A DNA stretch of 64,000 bases from Brugia malayi (taxonomy: Eukaryota; Nematoda; Chromadorea; Rhabditida; Onchocercidae), in the NCBI RefSeq assembly GCF_000002995.4, contig NW_025062478.1, positions 3,200,001 through 3,264,000 on the forward strand. The letters run 5' to 3'. Shown one piece after another: positions 38,150-50,550 of the stretch (positions are counted from its first letter, which is position 1; each line of letters starts with the position of its first letter). The notes beneath the pieces are model-generated. The model was not told where the DNA came from, made no database searches, and was given only the letters and a program-made list of their open reading frames with translations. A program made the position numbers and the translations under genes.

Positions 38150-40095
38150 TCAGTACCAGAACGATTGGCGGGACGATGATAGACTAACAGGTTGTGGATA
38201 TAGTCCACCACCTTTTGTAGGATATGGTGTCGATGTGAAGTTCGAACTTGGCCGCTGCGGATATTGTTGCTGTTGCAATATTGCCAGCAACTTGTCGGAT
38301 TTGATTTTTCTGTAGGATAAGAAAGATTTAAAAACCTGACCTTTTAGCAACGTAGTGGATGAATTTGATAATTTTAGGAAATGATTTAATTAATCATTTT
38401 GTGGATAGTTACCTAAGACGTTGAAAATTTCGCTTAAAAAATGGGGTAATGTCAGAGTTCTTTTATAAGAGATCAAGGAAATTTTCATAATGTTCACTTT
38501 GAAGATACAAAATTACTTTAGACGATTGCAGAGAATAAAAACTGCACAAGAAATAACCTCATATGAGCAAGAGTCTTCTTCTCAATGAATTCTTTCAAGA
38601 ACTGATCAACTTCTATATCACCCCTTAAATATCGATCGGCGATTGCCTGAAATTAAGATCCTCAAAACAGTTATACGACTGTCAGTAATGACTGTATCCC
38701 AGATATGATTGTACATCAGTCTTCTGAAAAAGAAATACAGCAGTGCAGTCATACTACTGCCTTCGATACATCCATTTTTCTGTTTAAGTTCAGAAAAAAA
38801 TATTTTCCTATCAATTACAACTGCTTTCAAAACATTTAATAATCGATACCATTTATACTCTATTAGTTAAGATGAGCTTTAACTTTCTCCTTTCTCCTTT
38901 GCATTTTGTATCTATAAAGTAGCACTTTGCGTATGGAAACTAAGTATGAAAGTTTTTGAATAAAATCGCCTAAAAAACAGTATGAAAAATTGCATGCGCA
39001 GTGTCCTGTACATAGAAAATTAACTAGCTTCAAATAAATTAAACGATATGTAAACTATCTTACTGATTTAACAGAGTAAAAAAAGAAAGGCATTTCGTGT
39101 CAAACCAAGCTTCAACTCAGTGCTACTACTAAATATCAAAATTATGAGTAAGTGTTCAAAAAAGGCAAGTACCAGCGATCTTAGGCAGTAACTCTTCCCT
39201 ATATTGTACAAAATCAACCTACAATTTAATAATTCTATCCTTTAAATTATAATTAAATTTCGTCATTTACTTCGCTTTCGTCATCAGCAGACTGTGCAGC
39301 AGCCTGTAGCAATGCACTCGATGTGTCTAACGACCTCTCTTCCGATAATGAATCTGAAAATGAAGTCATTTTGCATTATTTTGAAGATGGACATTATATC
39401 TATCAAGATTTATATATCTTAAAAAAGAAAGAAAAAAATCTATTCTTCCAACTGTTTAAATATATAATAAGGAAGGCAACAACTGAAATGTGAACATGTG
39501 AAAGCTGACGACTTTTGAAGGAAAAAAATGAAAACTGATGAGAACTTACTCAATTTTTCTTTAAGCTCCATAACTTCCTCTTTAATTTTAACGGCTTCTT
39601 CATAAGTGCTCCGTAATTGTCTTTTAGCTTCTTCAATCTTTGGTTCTTGCGATAAATTCCATTCGGCAAGCGATTTATTCTGCACAAGGCCCATTTCACG
39701 TTCAGTAGGCAAAGTTCGAACCTAAAAAGCTAGGGAAGATGCATTATAATGCAATACCAATATTAATTTTAACAAAATTTCATTGCATTTTCTTTTAGAA
39801 CAAAATGAACAGTTCGAAATGAGTAATTTCATTTAAAACCAAACCTTGCAAAACAGCTTAACGTTTGACAAATGACATATCAGCTGTTTCTCGAATACTA
39901 ACAAAAAAAAAAGACAAAAAAATTTCAAAATAATAAAAGACGAGCCTGCGATATATTATCAATGATATCATCAATTTTCTTTTCAGCACCATTATTCAAA
40001 AGTTCTCCAACTTGATTATAATTCATATTCTTAATCGATGTCATTGCAGCTGCGACACAAACATCCAGAAGAGATTCATACGAAACGTCAACCAT
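38150..40095 (-). CDS. vps-37: ESCRT-I subunit VPS37
   Basis: Component of ESCRT-I with TSG101/VPS23, VPS28 and MVB12, sorting ubiquitinated cargo at endosomes. Exons 39946-40095, 39550-39721, 39271-39353, 38558-38646 and 38150-38309 join to 217 aa. The Mod(r) domain is clear: GELLNNGAEKKIDDIIDN, then EMGLVQNKSLAEWNLSQEPK and a long coiled coil (IEEAKRQLRSTYEEAVKIKE), followed by the stretch YLRGDIEVDQFLKEFIEKK and KRTLAHMR-like helix. The C-terminus is Pro/Gln/Ser-rich, as in other VPS37 proteins. The first intron appears to start with GC (CAG|GCTCGT), because no GT donor maintains the conserved reading frame. An acceptor TTACAG lies 10 bp before the ATG. It is divergent from ELP1. Confidence 0.92.
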
Positions 40096-40727
40096 CACGT
40101 TTCACCTGTAACTTACTGTAAAACACTAAACAATTAATCTATTCAATTTCTAATAAATAAGCAGAACAAAATGGCCAAAATTAACTAACTATAGCAAATG
40201 ATGAAATTACAAGAATTTTATTCGAAATATAGAAAAATTTAACAATCTGTTCGAAAATATTAGATATCACTAATTAAATACAATGTTAACAGAGTTCATT
40301 AACTTCCGTTTCACATCTTTTAAGGTTAATATTCGGTACCTTTGAAAAGGTACACAGTACATCTAGCGTACAGCGAGAGACATAATCGTTTCATTATCAA
40401 CAAAAATTAAAACAGGAAATGCATCATAGTTATAAAACCGGAATTGGTTTAGATTAGAGGACAATACTGCTAAAATAAGAGTAGAACTGAATAATTTGAA
40501 TATATTTATTGGAGACGTAAAGGAGCATCGTGTGAATAAGAATAGAGAAAAGAGATAAAGCTGGTTCTTCAGCTAATTGACAGTTTGTGCAATATTTTGT
40601 CTCAAGCCATCTCTTATTAGTTTATTTTGATGGGAATTATTTCGTCAGTCTTGATTTTAGGTTTTTTAGTTTGTAATGTTCGCTTTTCACATTTCATTCA
40701 TGATATTATATTTAGGCTAATTATTAA
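40096..40727. promoter_or_regulatory. Intergenic region between divergent VPS37 and ELP1
   Basis: 632 bp separate the two start codons. It should contain both promoters; no distinctive motif was recognised. Confidence 0.35.
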
Positions 40728-43700
40728 ATGCGAAATCTCAAAGTTCGGTCGGTTGTGGTGCATGACACATTGTTGTCAAATGCAAAATATGAAGGTCAAC
40801 AGAACAAAGCATCCTCAGTGTCCCTTTCATCTCATGGTAAATTTCAGGACTTAATTTTAAAAGAAAGGATTGGCGAGTAAACGAATTAAGTTTTGTTATA
40901 TAAATATTTCATTACAATAAAATTAGCAATAAAGTTGAAGTTGTGTAAATAAGTACGTAAATCCTTCATTTCTTCCATATATCATTTAAGATAAATGGTT
41001 GTTTTATTTTCAGAAATTGAAGCAGTATGTGTTAGTATTGAGAACAGGATTTTCTGCGCTTGTTATGCTGGAGTATGTGAACTGTCATCTGAAGTACTTG
41101 TAAGCTTATTGTATTTTTTCCAGCTTTCATGATTGTTTTTTCACTTCACAATATTAAAGAAAATGATAAACTCAGATTGAGCTATTCATTCTAATGTACA
41201 GAGTAAAACATCACTTGGCTGTCAGTAGATGGTTATTCATGTGATTCAAATAATTGTATAGGTGCAAAGAATGCGTCACCATCGTACTGTATTGGCATGA
41301 GAGATGAAGTAAAGCAGATATTAATAAGACCTTAGATATAGTAGAATCGGCATACTGAGTATATTTTAAAGTTGTAGGTTTCTGTGCTTCGTTACATTGT
41401 GACATCTACCAATAGCCAGCAGAATATAGAGCATGAAGCTGGATAAAAGTGACTGTTAATTAGAATATATCAAAATGAATTGTAGTTTTAGTATTTTTCA
41501 GAAGCTGGTCGAATGGACAGAACAGCGCAATGGTGCCAGAATCATTTCATTTGATCATTTAAGTGATGAATATCTACTATGCACTGTATTGTCATCAGGT
41601 GTAGTATTGATTGTGGATTACGAGAATGGAACTGTTGGTTATTTTCCCAGTAGTTTATTTGCCTGTCGTATTTATTTAAGGGAAGAGTATCTTTACTAGT
41701 TCTTGGATTTTCTGCTTTTAATTGCAAAATTATAGTAGGCTTCAACAAACATAGCATATGGACATCTCATCATTTCCGTTTTTTTTCCTCTTTTTGGATA
41801 TTATTATGATATATTGTTTTAATATTAATTATTGTGTACGACTTATACTTGGAGAAATAATCATTTCAGGTTGAGCGATGTGACATAATACCAACTGAAC
41901 TTTGCTCTGCAAGATGGGCTCCAGACTTTCATGTCCTATTGCTTGCATCATCAGAAATGTTATACTTCGTTACACGTCAGTTTGAGGTTTTGAATGAACA
42001 ACCGCTGAATTCATCGAGATCTGGCCGAGGTAGTCTAACGCTTTTATTTTTTCATAAAATTTCATTACCATTTTTACTTACTGAAAGTTAGCACTTGTAA
42101 AATTTTTGCTCAAACTCTTATTTTTTAAAAAAAATTTGGGCGATATTTATGCATATGTTCTATCCATACTATCATTATATTATGAAGGCACTTATTAATA
42201 TTTGGTAATGTTTCCATTACTAATAAATGCTTTTATAATGTGATGACTGGGAGTCGTAAGCAGAGGTTATTTGTAGAGGAATTGATGACAGTTGGCTGGG
42301 GTTCTAAGGAGACGCAATTTCAAGGCATCGGAGGACGGAAACAACCTGGGAAGGTATGATTTCTGTTAAGGAAATATAAAATTTTTATTAAACTCCTGAT
42401 TTTGTAACATTTTATTTTCAAATTCCAGAAGTTTATTGATTTCGACCACTTTGATGTAAATTTAAGGAAAATTTTTAGGTTGACAATGAGCAACCCACCA
42501 CTGTAAGTGAATATGATCAACATAGAGTATTACTGGCATGGAACGGTGATGCTAACTATGTGGCTGTTAGTTATGTGGATAACTTAACTAATTTCCGGCA
42601 ATTTTGTGTTTTCGATCATGAAGGTGAACTTATTAGTCGCCTGCAGCAAGTTAGTAATGTTGAAGAGACGCTGGCCTACAGGTGCAAATTACGTACTATT
42701 TTTAATATCGATTCATATCTTTTTGCACTCTGTTCTGATTTATTGTTAATTTTTTTTTACAGTGTTATATGCTGAGCTTTTCTATGATTTTTTTACTGTT
42801 TTAGTTTTAGACTTTGTACTTATCTGTTATTGTTAATTTCAATAGCGATGAACAAGAGAGCTCGGAATAATAACCCGATATTCAGTGTAGAAAAAAATAG
42901 TGGTAGAAGAGTTAAGTAATGTGATAGCTTATAGATTTTTATTTACTGCTAATCCTATTGTTTTGTTTGATAGATGCTAACGGGTGATACAAGGAATATT
43001 GCTGTGTTTTTATATATTGTTTTAGTTTTTGTAAATTACAAATTTTTCTATGCAGGCCTACGGGAAACATCATTGCAACAAGTCGGTATGATAGTGATAA
43101 ACGTGAAATAATTTTTTATGAACGTAATGGACAAAGGCGATCGAAATTCGAATGTGGACCACATCAAGGGAGTTTAATTAACTGGATGGGTTGGAATACT
43201 GATGGGAATATTCTTTGTGTGCAGTCCAAGGATTTAGCTGGAACTGCTGAAGAAGGTACAGCATTGCAATGGAAAAATTAGGTTTATAGATCTCTAATTT
43301 TGTTTACAAATATTTGTAAATATTTTCTAGATCTCTAGTTTTATTTATGAGCATTTATAAATAAAACTACTTCAGTTAGTTTTTGGTGTGTCAGTAATTA
43401 TGACTGGATGCTCAAGTATCGTAAGGTGGTTAATGATGGATTTTTATTGGCATGTTGGCACGAAAGTAATCCTAATCAGTTTTGCTATGTTGCGCGAAAT
43501 GGTCGTGCTAATTTTATTGATTTCGAATTCACTTACAATTTTTGTGGTGGTATTGTTTTGTCAATAGCAGGATGTAAGTTATTTATTTTATACTATGTTA
43601 CCCAGGAATGTTTCCGTTTTTGAAGTGACAGACTATAATGGGAAGACCATTTATTGATCTGTAATTCTGATGCGCTAGTTTCTTCTAATGGTGTATTTTT

Positions 43701-46700
43701 AACCCACTACTTTTCATATAAAGTTAAAACTGACATTCAATATCAAAGTGTGCTCTGATTTAGCTTCTTTGTATAGAAAGTAGACAGTGCATAAAAACAC
43801 AAATTGCGAGTACATTTTTTTGACAGTGAACCCTATTTCATAGAGTATTCGTCACAAAGTTTTCGTTATTATATGGAATTATTGAGCAAATAATTTGTTT
43901 AGCAAACTTTCTTGTATGGTTTATGGATTAACTGCAGGTAATGTACGTGTAACAGATCTGAAAGCTGCACCAATTCCACCACCAATGTGCCAGTACGAAC
44001 TCACTTTTCCAAATATTGTCTGTGAAATTGCACAATATAATGATAGTGCAGCTTTTCTACTCGCGGACCATTCACTTCTTGCATGTACAATTATGTTTCC
44101 AATTTTTTGAAGTAATTGAAAGTAGCTGATGTCCAGTTTTAAGCCACTATTCATTATTAGTACTGGAAATGATATGATTCTGATGCTGCAAACAAAAATT
44201 CTCGAATTTAGGTTTATGAAACGGTTTTTTTAATAGTTGAACTAATTCAAAAACAAAATTTGATGTTGGCATTACTATACATCGTCAGCTTGGTATCGTA
44301 GATGAAAAATCCACTTGTATTTGCACATGTTCGGTATTAGTTCTCATGCTGTAGTACTTAACTTAATGGATTGTTACTTTACAGATAAGTTGCGAGAAGG
44401 AAAATTCGAAGAATATGCTGAGTATGATACTACTGACTTATCTCAGGATTGCATATGTTACAATCTTTGTTTGAATAATTCAAATCAGCTTTCTGCAATT
44501 ATCGCTTCTTCACATTACAGTATATGCAACTTAAATTTAAAAAATATGAATTGTAAGGAAAGGTAATTGGCTTTACGTAATATACGTACCCAATATTCTT
44601 GATAGAATTGTAGAACGCTTTCTAGCAAAATGAATTAACATTGTTACATTAATTTCAACATTATTGGAATGTGGTTTCATATTGAACACAGTTGATTTTT
44701 TGTAGGTGCTTAATCATTTTACCCAGTCAGTAAATTTCGATAGTAAAGACAAGGTACTTAAGCTTGTTTAAAGTTTTCAAGCTTTCTTGATTAGAGTAAC
44801 TAACCAGGCACGAAATTTTGTGAAATTTTGAGAATCAGCACGTTTCTATTTCATATCTTATGATTACATTGTTTTCTTTCAGCATATGCCTGTATTCTAC
44901 AGAGAAACCACTGATATGGCATAGTCACATGACAAATGGTTTTATACTGCAAAGAATTGACGGAGAATGGTTTTCAATAAAAGAAAACAAAGATAAGCAT
45001 TGTTACCTAGAAACAGGAATACTTTTCGAAACAGGATCAGCATTGTGCCATTGTCATTACTCACAAACTAAAGTATATTTGTTTAAAAAATTTCAAAAAT
45101 ATTATGCATTTTTTTTTTTCAAATGCTTTCACTGGATTTTTTACACTGTTCATTTTTCAGTTTTTAACTCTTTTTTTAAAACGATTTATAACTTGCAAAT
45201 CGAAGCGTTGCATTGCTGTCGATTTTGCAGTATATCTCTTTAATTACTATGTAATATTATCGATATTTGAATTTGATTGAAAAATGCTAGCTAGTTTGTG
45301 CAGAGAAGGGAAATGTTTAATTTTGAGGATATCATTTTTGGTATCAGTAAAACAAATGATTTGGTTGTGAATGGTCGTTCGTTTTTCAAATATGTTGGAT
45401 CATATACAGCGGATGAGGATTATTTGTTAACTGTAACATTTGATTCACATTCAAGCTCATCAAAGTTGCAAATTGCTGAATTGAAAGATATTTTAACAAC
45501 TGATAAACAAATAAGCTATAAAAGTAGTCGAGCTATTGAAAGAGGTGCAATGTTGATTGGATATGAAACTGGTGGTACTCGAGTTTGGTTGCAAATGCCT
45601 CGTGGTTAGAACTTATTTCATTTCGTTTTCGTAATCTGTAGAAGAAGTTTTTTTATTTTATTTTTTCAAGGAAATTCTTTACAATTTCTTTTTCTTTTTT
45701 TTTTTACTGAATGTTTTGTAGATGTTTGTTTTTTTATATTCATTTGAAAGTTCGTAGTTCCTATAAATTTATATTATCAGAAATGCGTCTTTTTTTGTTT
45801 TTCATTTCGACCATTTCAGGTAATTTGGAGACAATACACCTAAAAGAATTACTGCTGAACAAGTTAAAAAAATTATTAAACGATTTACATTTCAAGGATG
45901 CAGCTGTTATCATGAAGAAGCATCGCATTGATATGAATCTCTTTTACGATCATAATCCAGAGGTTAGTTATTAATGCAGAAATTAAAGCATCTCTTTGAA
46001 AGCAAAATCCATGGTTATGAAATAACCTCATGCTTAAACATGCTGCATTTATGTGGTTGAAAATGTTAAAGGATCTGTTCGCATTGCAAGTAAGATTTGA
46101 AAATGCTAAACAAGGTGATCTATTGTGTGAATGAATTATTGCTATAATTTTTTTCTTGGCTTATGTCTAATTTCAGTTTTTCATGAAACATATTGGTCAG
46201 TTTGTCGAAGACATTGGTTCTGCTGAATTGTTGAACTTGTTTGTAGCAAGTTTGAATAATGATAATGTCACATTGGGCATTTATTCAGAAAATTATAGCA
46301 ATAGCAACCACATAAAGCTTGACAAAAAAGCAGTAAAAAGCAACGAAAACAAGGTTGAGTCAAATTCTATTTCTTTATAGAAATTTAACAATAAATGTGT
46401 TACTTTTATACTTTTACACACTTTCACTGTTAGGTTTCATCTGATCTGTATGGATTGTCATGTTAGCCTATTTCTTTTATATTGCAAAATGGTTTAGCAT
46501 TAAGGTAATTCAAACACATAATGTACGTCAACGAAATAAAATGGTCCTAACTTTTGTTTACACTTGAATATTCACCTATGTTGTTTTTTAAGGTTCAGAA
46601 AGTTTGCACCACCATTCGAGAGCATATTTTGAGTCTCGATGATATCCATATTACTGATTTGTACACCACTGTTATACTAACGTATTTAAAAGAACAGCCT

Positions 46701-49700
46701 CCGCAGGTTTCGAAAGCTCTATTAGCACTTCGGGAACAATCTTTAAAATGTAAGGCAAAATATTTATAAAACGTTGGAAGAAGGTTTCCTTTGAAGAACA
46801 TGAAAATTGTTTTGGAAAATCTATTTAATTTGTGAAAGATATAATCAAAACAAAAATTGCTTAAGGACGCTGTCTCCTCTATTTCTTTTGTTTTGCCTCG
46901 ACAGAAAATCATGAGCTACCTTCCTCCATTATTTATTTCAAATTCTTTCAATATTTACATTTTTACGTCGTTTCCAATTATTTAATTTTTTTTTTCAGTA
47001 CCTCATGGAAAGGAATTAGAAAAAAAATGGATTGCTTATGTATCTTTGCTTGCTCCCACTGAAAATCTATTTAATGTAGCATTATCAACTTATGACTTAA
47101 ATTTAACACTTGCTGTTGCAGAAAATTCTCAGATGGTAAAGTTTTTATAATTAAATGCTTGTTTATTACTTCAAGTAAACCCTATTGCAGGTTATGACAT
47201 TATGTAGTCATTAAAGTTATTTTTAACTTTTTGCCATCATGTCCTAATACTCAGAATGCTTATATCATCACAAGTGATTTTATATGTTATCTTCATCGTA
47301 TTTCATTTTTTTTTTTTCAGGATCCAAAGGAATATTTACCACTGCTAGCGGATTTTCAAACTCAGTCTTCTCCTGCATATCAGAAATTTAAAATTGATAT
47401 ATATTTGGGAATGTTTCGACGAGCTATTCGGAATCTGTCGGAGTTAGATGATCGTTGGAATGAAGCAGCTGAAATTATCAAACGGCAAAATTTATATACA
47501 GAAGCTTTGATTGTGTATCGTGGAAAGAAAACATATCTGGCATGTATTCTTACGATTTTATTTTGTAAAGATCTTTAACAAAAGCTAGTAATAATTGATA
47601 TCAAAGAATAGATGGCTGTATAATTTGCTGGAAACTCATAGAGTAATACATTATTATATCATACTTTTACTGCCAGCTGTTTTTTATATATTTTTTACTA
47701 GAATAGATATATGGATGAATTCTGGTATGACCTGGTCACCATGTCATATTCACAATTTAGCTCTTTTATTTTGTTGTCTTCTAATAAGAGTTAATAGCTA
47801 TTTCATGCAATAAAATCATAATTAGAGAAATCATAAGAATTGGTAATTTAGAAAGTGTGTGAGTTATGCGCCAATCACTTGATGAATAAACGACGTTTTG
47901 AAGAAGCTGGTCTGCTGTTTAAACGTGCAAATAATATGACCATGGCACTGCAATGCTATCAAAGTGCTCAAAAATGGCGAGAGATGATTGAATGTGGTCA
48001 AATTATGAATATGGCGAATAAAGAGTTGAGCGATTTACTTCAAAAGATGATTCCAAATTTTGAAAGCAGAGGGAAATTTATGGATATAGCTGAGATTTTA
48101 TCATTCGTTGATAAAAAGGTATGGCAAAACAATTCATTCGATATTATCGCGTAAGCAGTGATTAGTGTTGTGAATCGTTAAGAATGATGTAATTTGTGAT
48201 GTTTTGGTATGTAAACAAGGAATATAAAAGAAAATTTGTATCAAAGAAGAAAAGTGAGACTTTAAGGAATAGGAAATGTTTTTTCTTTTTCAGTCTAACA
48301 TGGTGCAAATAGTGGAATATTATTGTAAGGCGGATGCTTGGAGTTTTGCCATGAACCATGCCTTCGGGAATGAAGGTAACTTCTCTTTCAAAATATCATA
48401 CCAAATATTCCAGGATATATGTGTATTATTTGATGTACTATATATATTAATCTATATATACGAAAAGCAGTGTATTAAATCAATACCTTTTTTTTTTTTG
48501 CAGAACTGACAAAAATTGTTTCTCAAGCAGCCTCAGTTCGTTACGAACAAATTTTACAAAGTATAGAAAATTGGGAAAACTTATTGGAACAATATTGCTG
48601 TCGTTTGGAAGTAGTACGGGAGAATAAAGAAAATTCTCTGAAAGCAGCTATTAAGCGATTTGAAGATCATGATTTGCCAGCGTCAGAAGTAAAATTTTCT
48701 TCTTTGTTTGAGATTAGTTTTGAAGGCATGCGGTTTGATAGCATAGTTTATACTATAATTAAAATCATTTCCATTACTGTTCATCCTTACTAAACATTTT
48801 TACGATGAAATAATGGTGTATTTTTCAAATGGTATTGTACGAGAAAATTTTTATTTAGGTTTTTAGTGAAACATCTAGTGCAATGAGTGATATATCGAAA
48901 ATTTCAACAGTTTCTACGGCTTCAGCTCGTCGCCGAAAACATATTGAAAAGTGAGTGATGCTGACTGACTGACTGATAGTTCAATAGAAAAATAGGATTG
49001 GTATTTCATATCACTTCTATATATTTTGTACATAAAAGATGTTTAGAAAGTCATCCCATTGTAGGAAAAAAAATTAATGTGCACATTCCTTATTTTTTTG
49101 ATGCTCACTCATCATGATTTTCATTTCTGATTAACTAAACAGGAAAGTCAACGTTTCAGTAAACAGTTAGAGGGAAATTTGTTATAGTCCTCATGTATAG
49201 TCATAGAGTTCTTCTGATCGGAATCATAGAGATCAATCTCGAATGCTATTTGTATTATTATTATTATAAACAATGAAACATATATGATATCTAATATCAT
49301 GTACTGAGTTTCTCTTATGCTTTTGAAGGAAGAAAAAAGTGTTAAAAGAAGGCACGCAGTATGAAGATGCAGCACTTTTGAACGCTTTGAAAGACACTAT
49401 GTCACTTATTGATTCTCAGCAAGGTATTCCTTAGCAAAGTATTCGCTTTGAATTTGTATTAAAAAAAAATTTTTACTTTTTGATAATATGATTTAAGAAA
49501 GAAAGAGTTAAATATTTGTGCTACTCACTTTCATTTTACAGAAAACAAATAATAATTCTACACCTAGTAGATCCATTCTAGTGAATTTTTGCATTAACAT
49601 TTCATCTATTATCATTTTTACCGAATTTTGAACAATCACTTCTTATCTTTATTTCAGATGAATTGATCTCCCTACTTCCTACCCTAGTAGCTGTCGATGC

Positions 49701-50246
49701 GGTTGAAGAAGCACGTACCATACAAACTCATTTTCTTACCTTGTTAAAAAATACTTCTAAAGTAATTGGAATAGCTTGGCCAACTCATCTTTCTGCACAT
49801 ATGATACCAGGACCTCTACGTGAAACTGTACGTTAAGCTAAATTTCTCCTAAAAATTTCCAAAACTTTTTATTTTATAAATTCGTTTTTTCTTTTTTTTT
49901 TTTAATCCTAATTTTTGAATACTTTTTCAGTATCGTGATAAAAATGGTATCATCAGGATTCCCGAAGAAAATAAAATGCCAGATAGAATACCGTTTGGTA
50001 ATTTAAAAATTAATTTGTATAATGAGTATCTTATGTATGGGCCATTCTTTCTTGATGTGAAATGAAGCGCTTAACCTTCTTTTAAAATTAACTGACTTGG
50101 CAGTGGCAAAACCTCTTAGATGGCTTATTTAATTTGAATTAAGAATAAAAGCATATAGAAGCGGAGGTAAACAATTTTCATTTCCAGAATCGGAGCTGAT
50201 GCGACCGCAGATCAGGAATGTTCTATGGCAACTTGAAATTTGTTAA
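40728..50246 (+). CDS. elpc-1: Elongator complex protein 1 (ELP1/IKAP)
   Basis: Largest Elongator subunit; the complex modifies wobble uridines of tRNAs. About 26 exons, roughly 1,280-1,310 aa (human 1,332). It begins MRNLKVRSVVV at 40728-40836, then 41014-41099, 41502-41633, 41870-42029, 42277-42353, 42479-42681, 43056-43255, 43376-43573, 43938-~44084, 44385-44562, 44883-45072, 45304-45604, 45830-45962, 46177-46353, 46593-46749, 46999-47135, 47321-~47540, ~47847-48118, 48294-48375, 48504-48688, 48859-48950, 49329-49423, 49658-49827, 49931-49997, 50188-50246. Landmarks: WGSKETQFQG, PIPPPMCQYELTFP, VWLQMPRGNLE, FYDHNPE, DPKEYLPLL, FEEAGLLF, and the basic SARRRKHIEKKKVLKEG. Two joints are unresolved: 44085-44384 and 47540-47850. 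Confidence 0.95.
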
Positions 50247-50550
50247 GTTCGTTTTACTGCTTCTATACATAAATATTGTTTCATTCTATATTCGATAACA
50301 AATAAACATAAAAAAGTTGACAAGCCGGGAAAGAGATCAAATCGAGACAGAAGGCCTTGTTGAATTGTCACAATTCAATATATTCTCTACAATCCATATA
50401 GTTCCCATCTATACAAGCAGACGATTCAAAGAATACAATGTAATAATCTGCCGAACAATGATGGAAATGGAAAATTTGTACCATCTGTCAACATTCTTGG
50501 ATTTCGTCTGTCTCTGCTGGACACAAACTAATTTTTTTACGAGCGAAAAA
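50247..50550. terminator. Short 3'-to-3' spacer with ELP1 poly(A) signal
   Basis: 304 bp between convergent stop codons of ELP1 and WDR74. An AATAAA lies at 50301-50306, 55 bp after the ELP1 stop. No clear minus-strand AATAAA for WDR74 was seen, so its 3' UTR may overlap ELP1. Confidence 0.5.
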
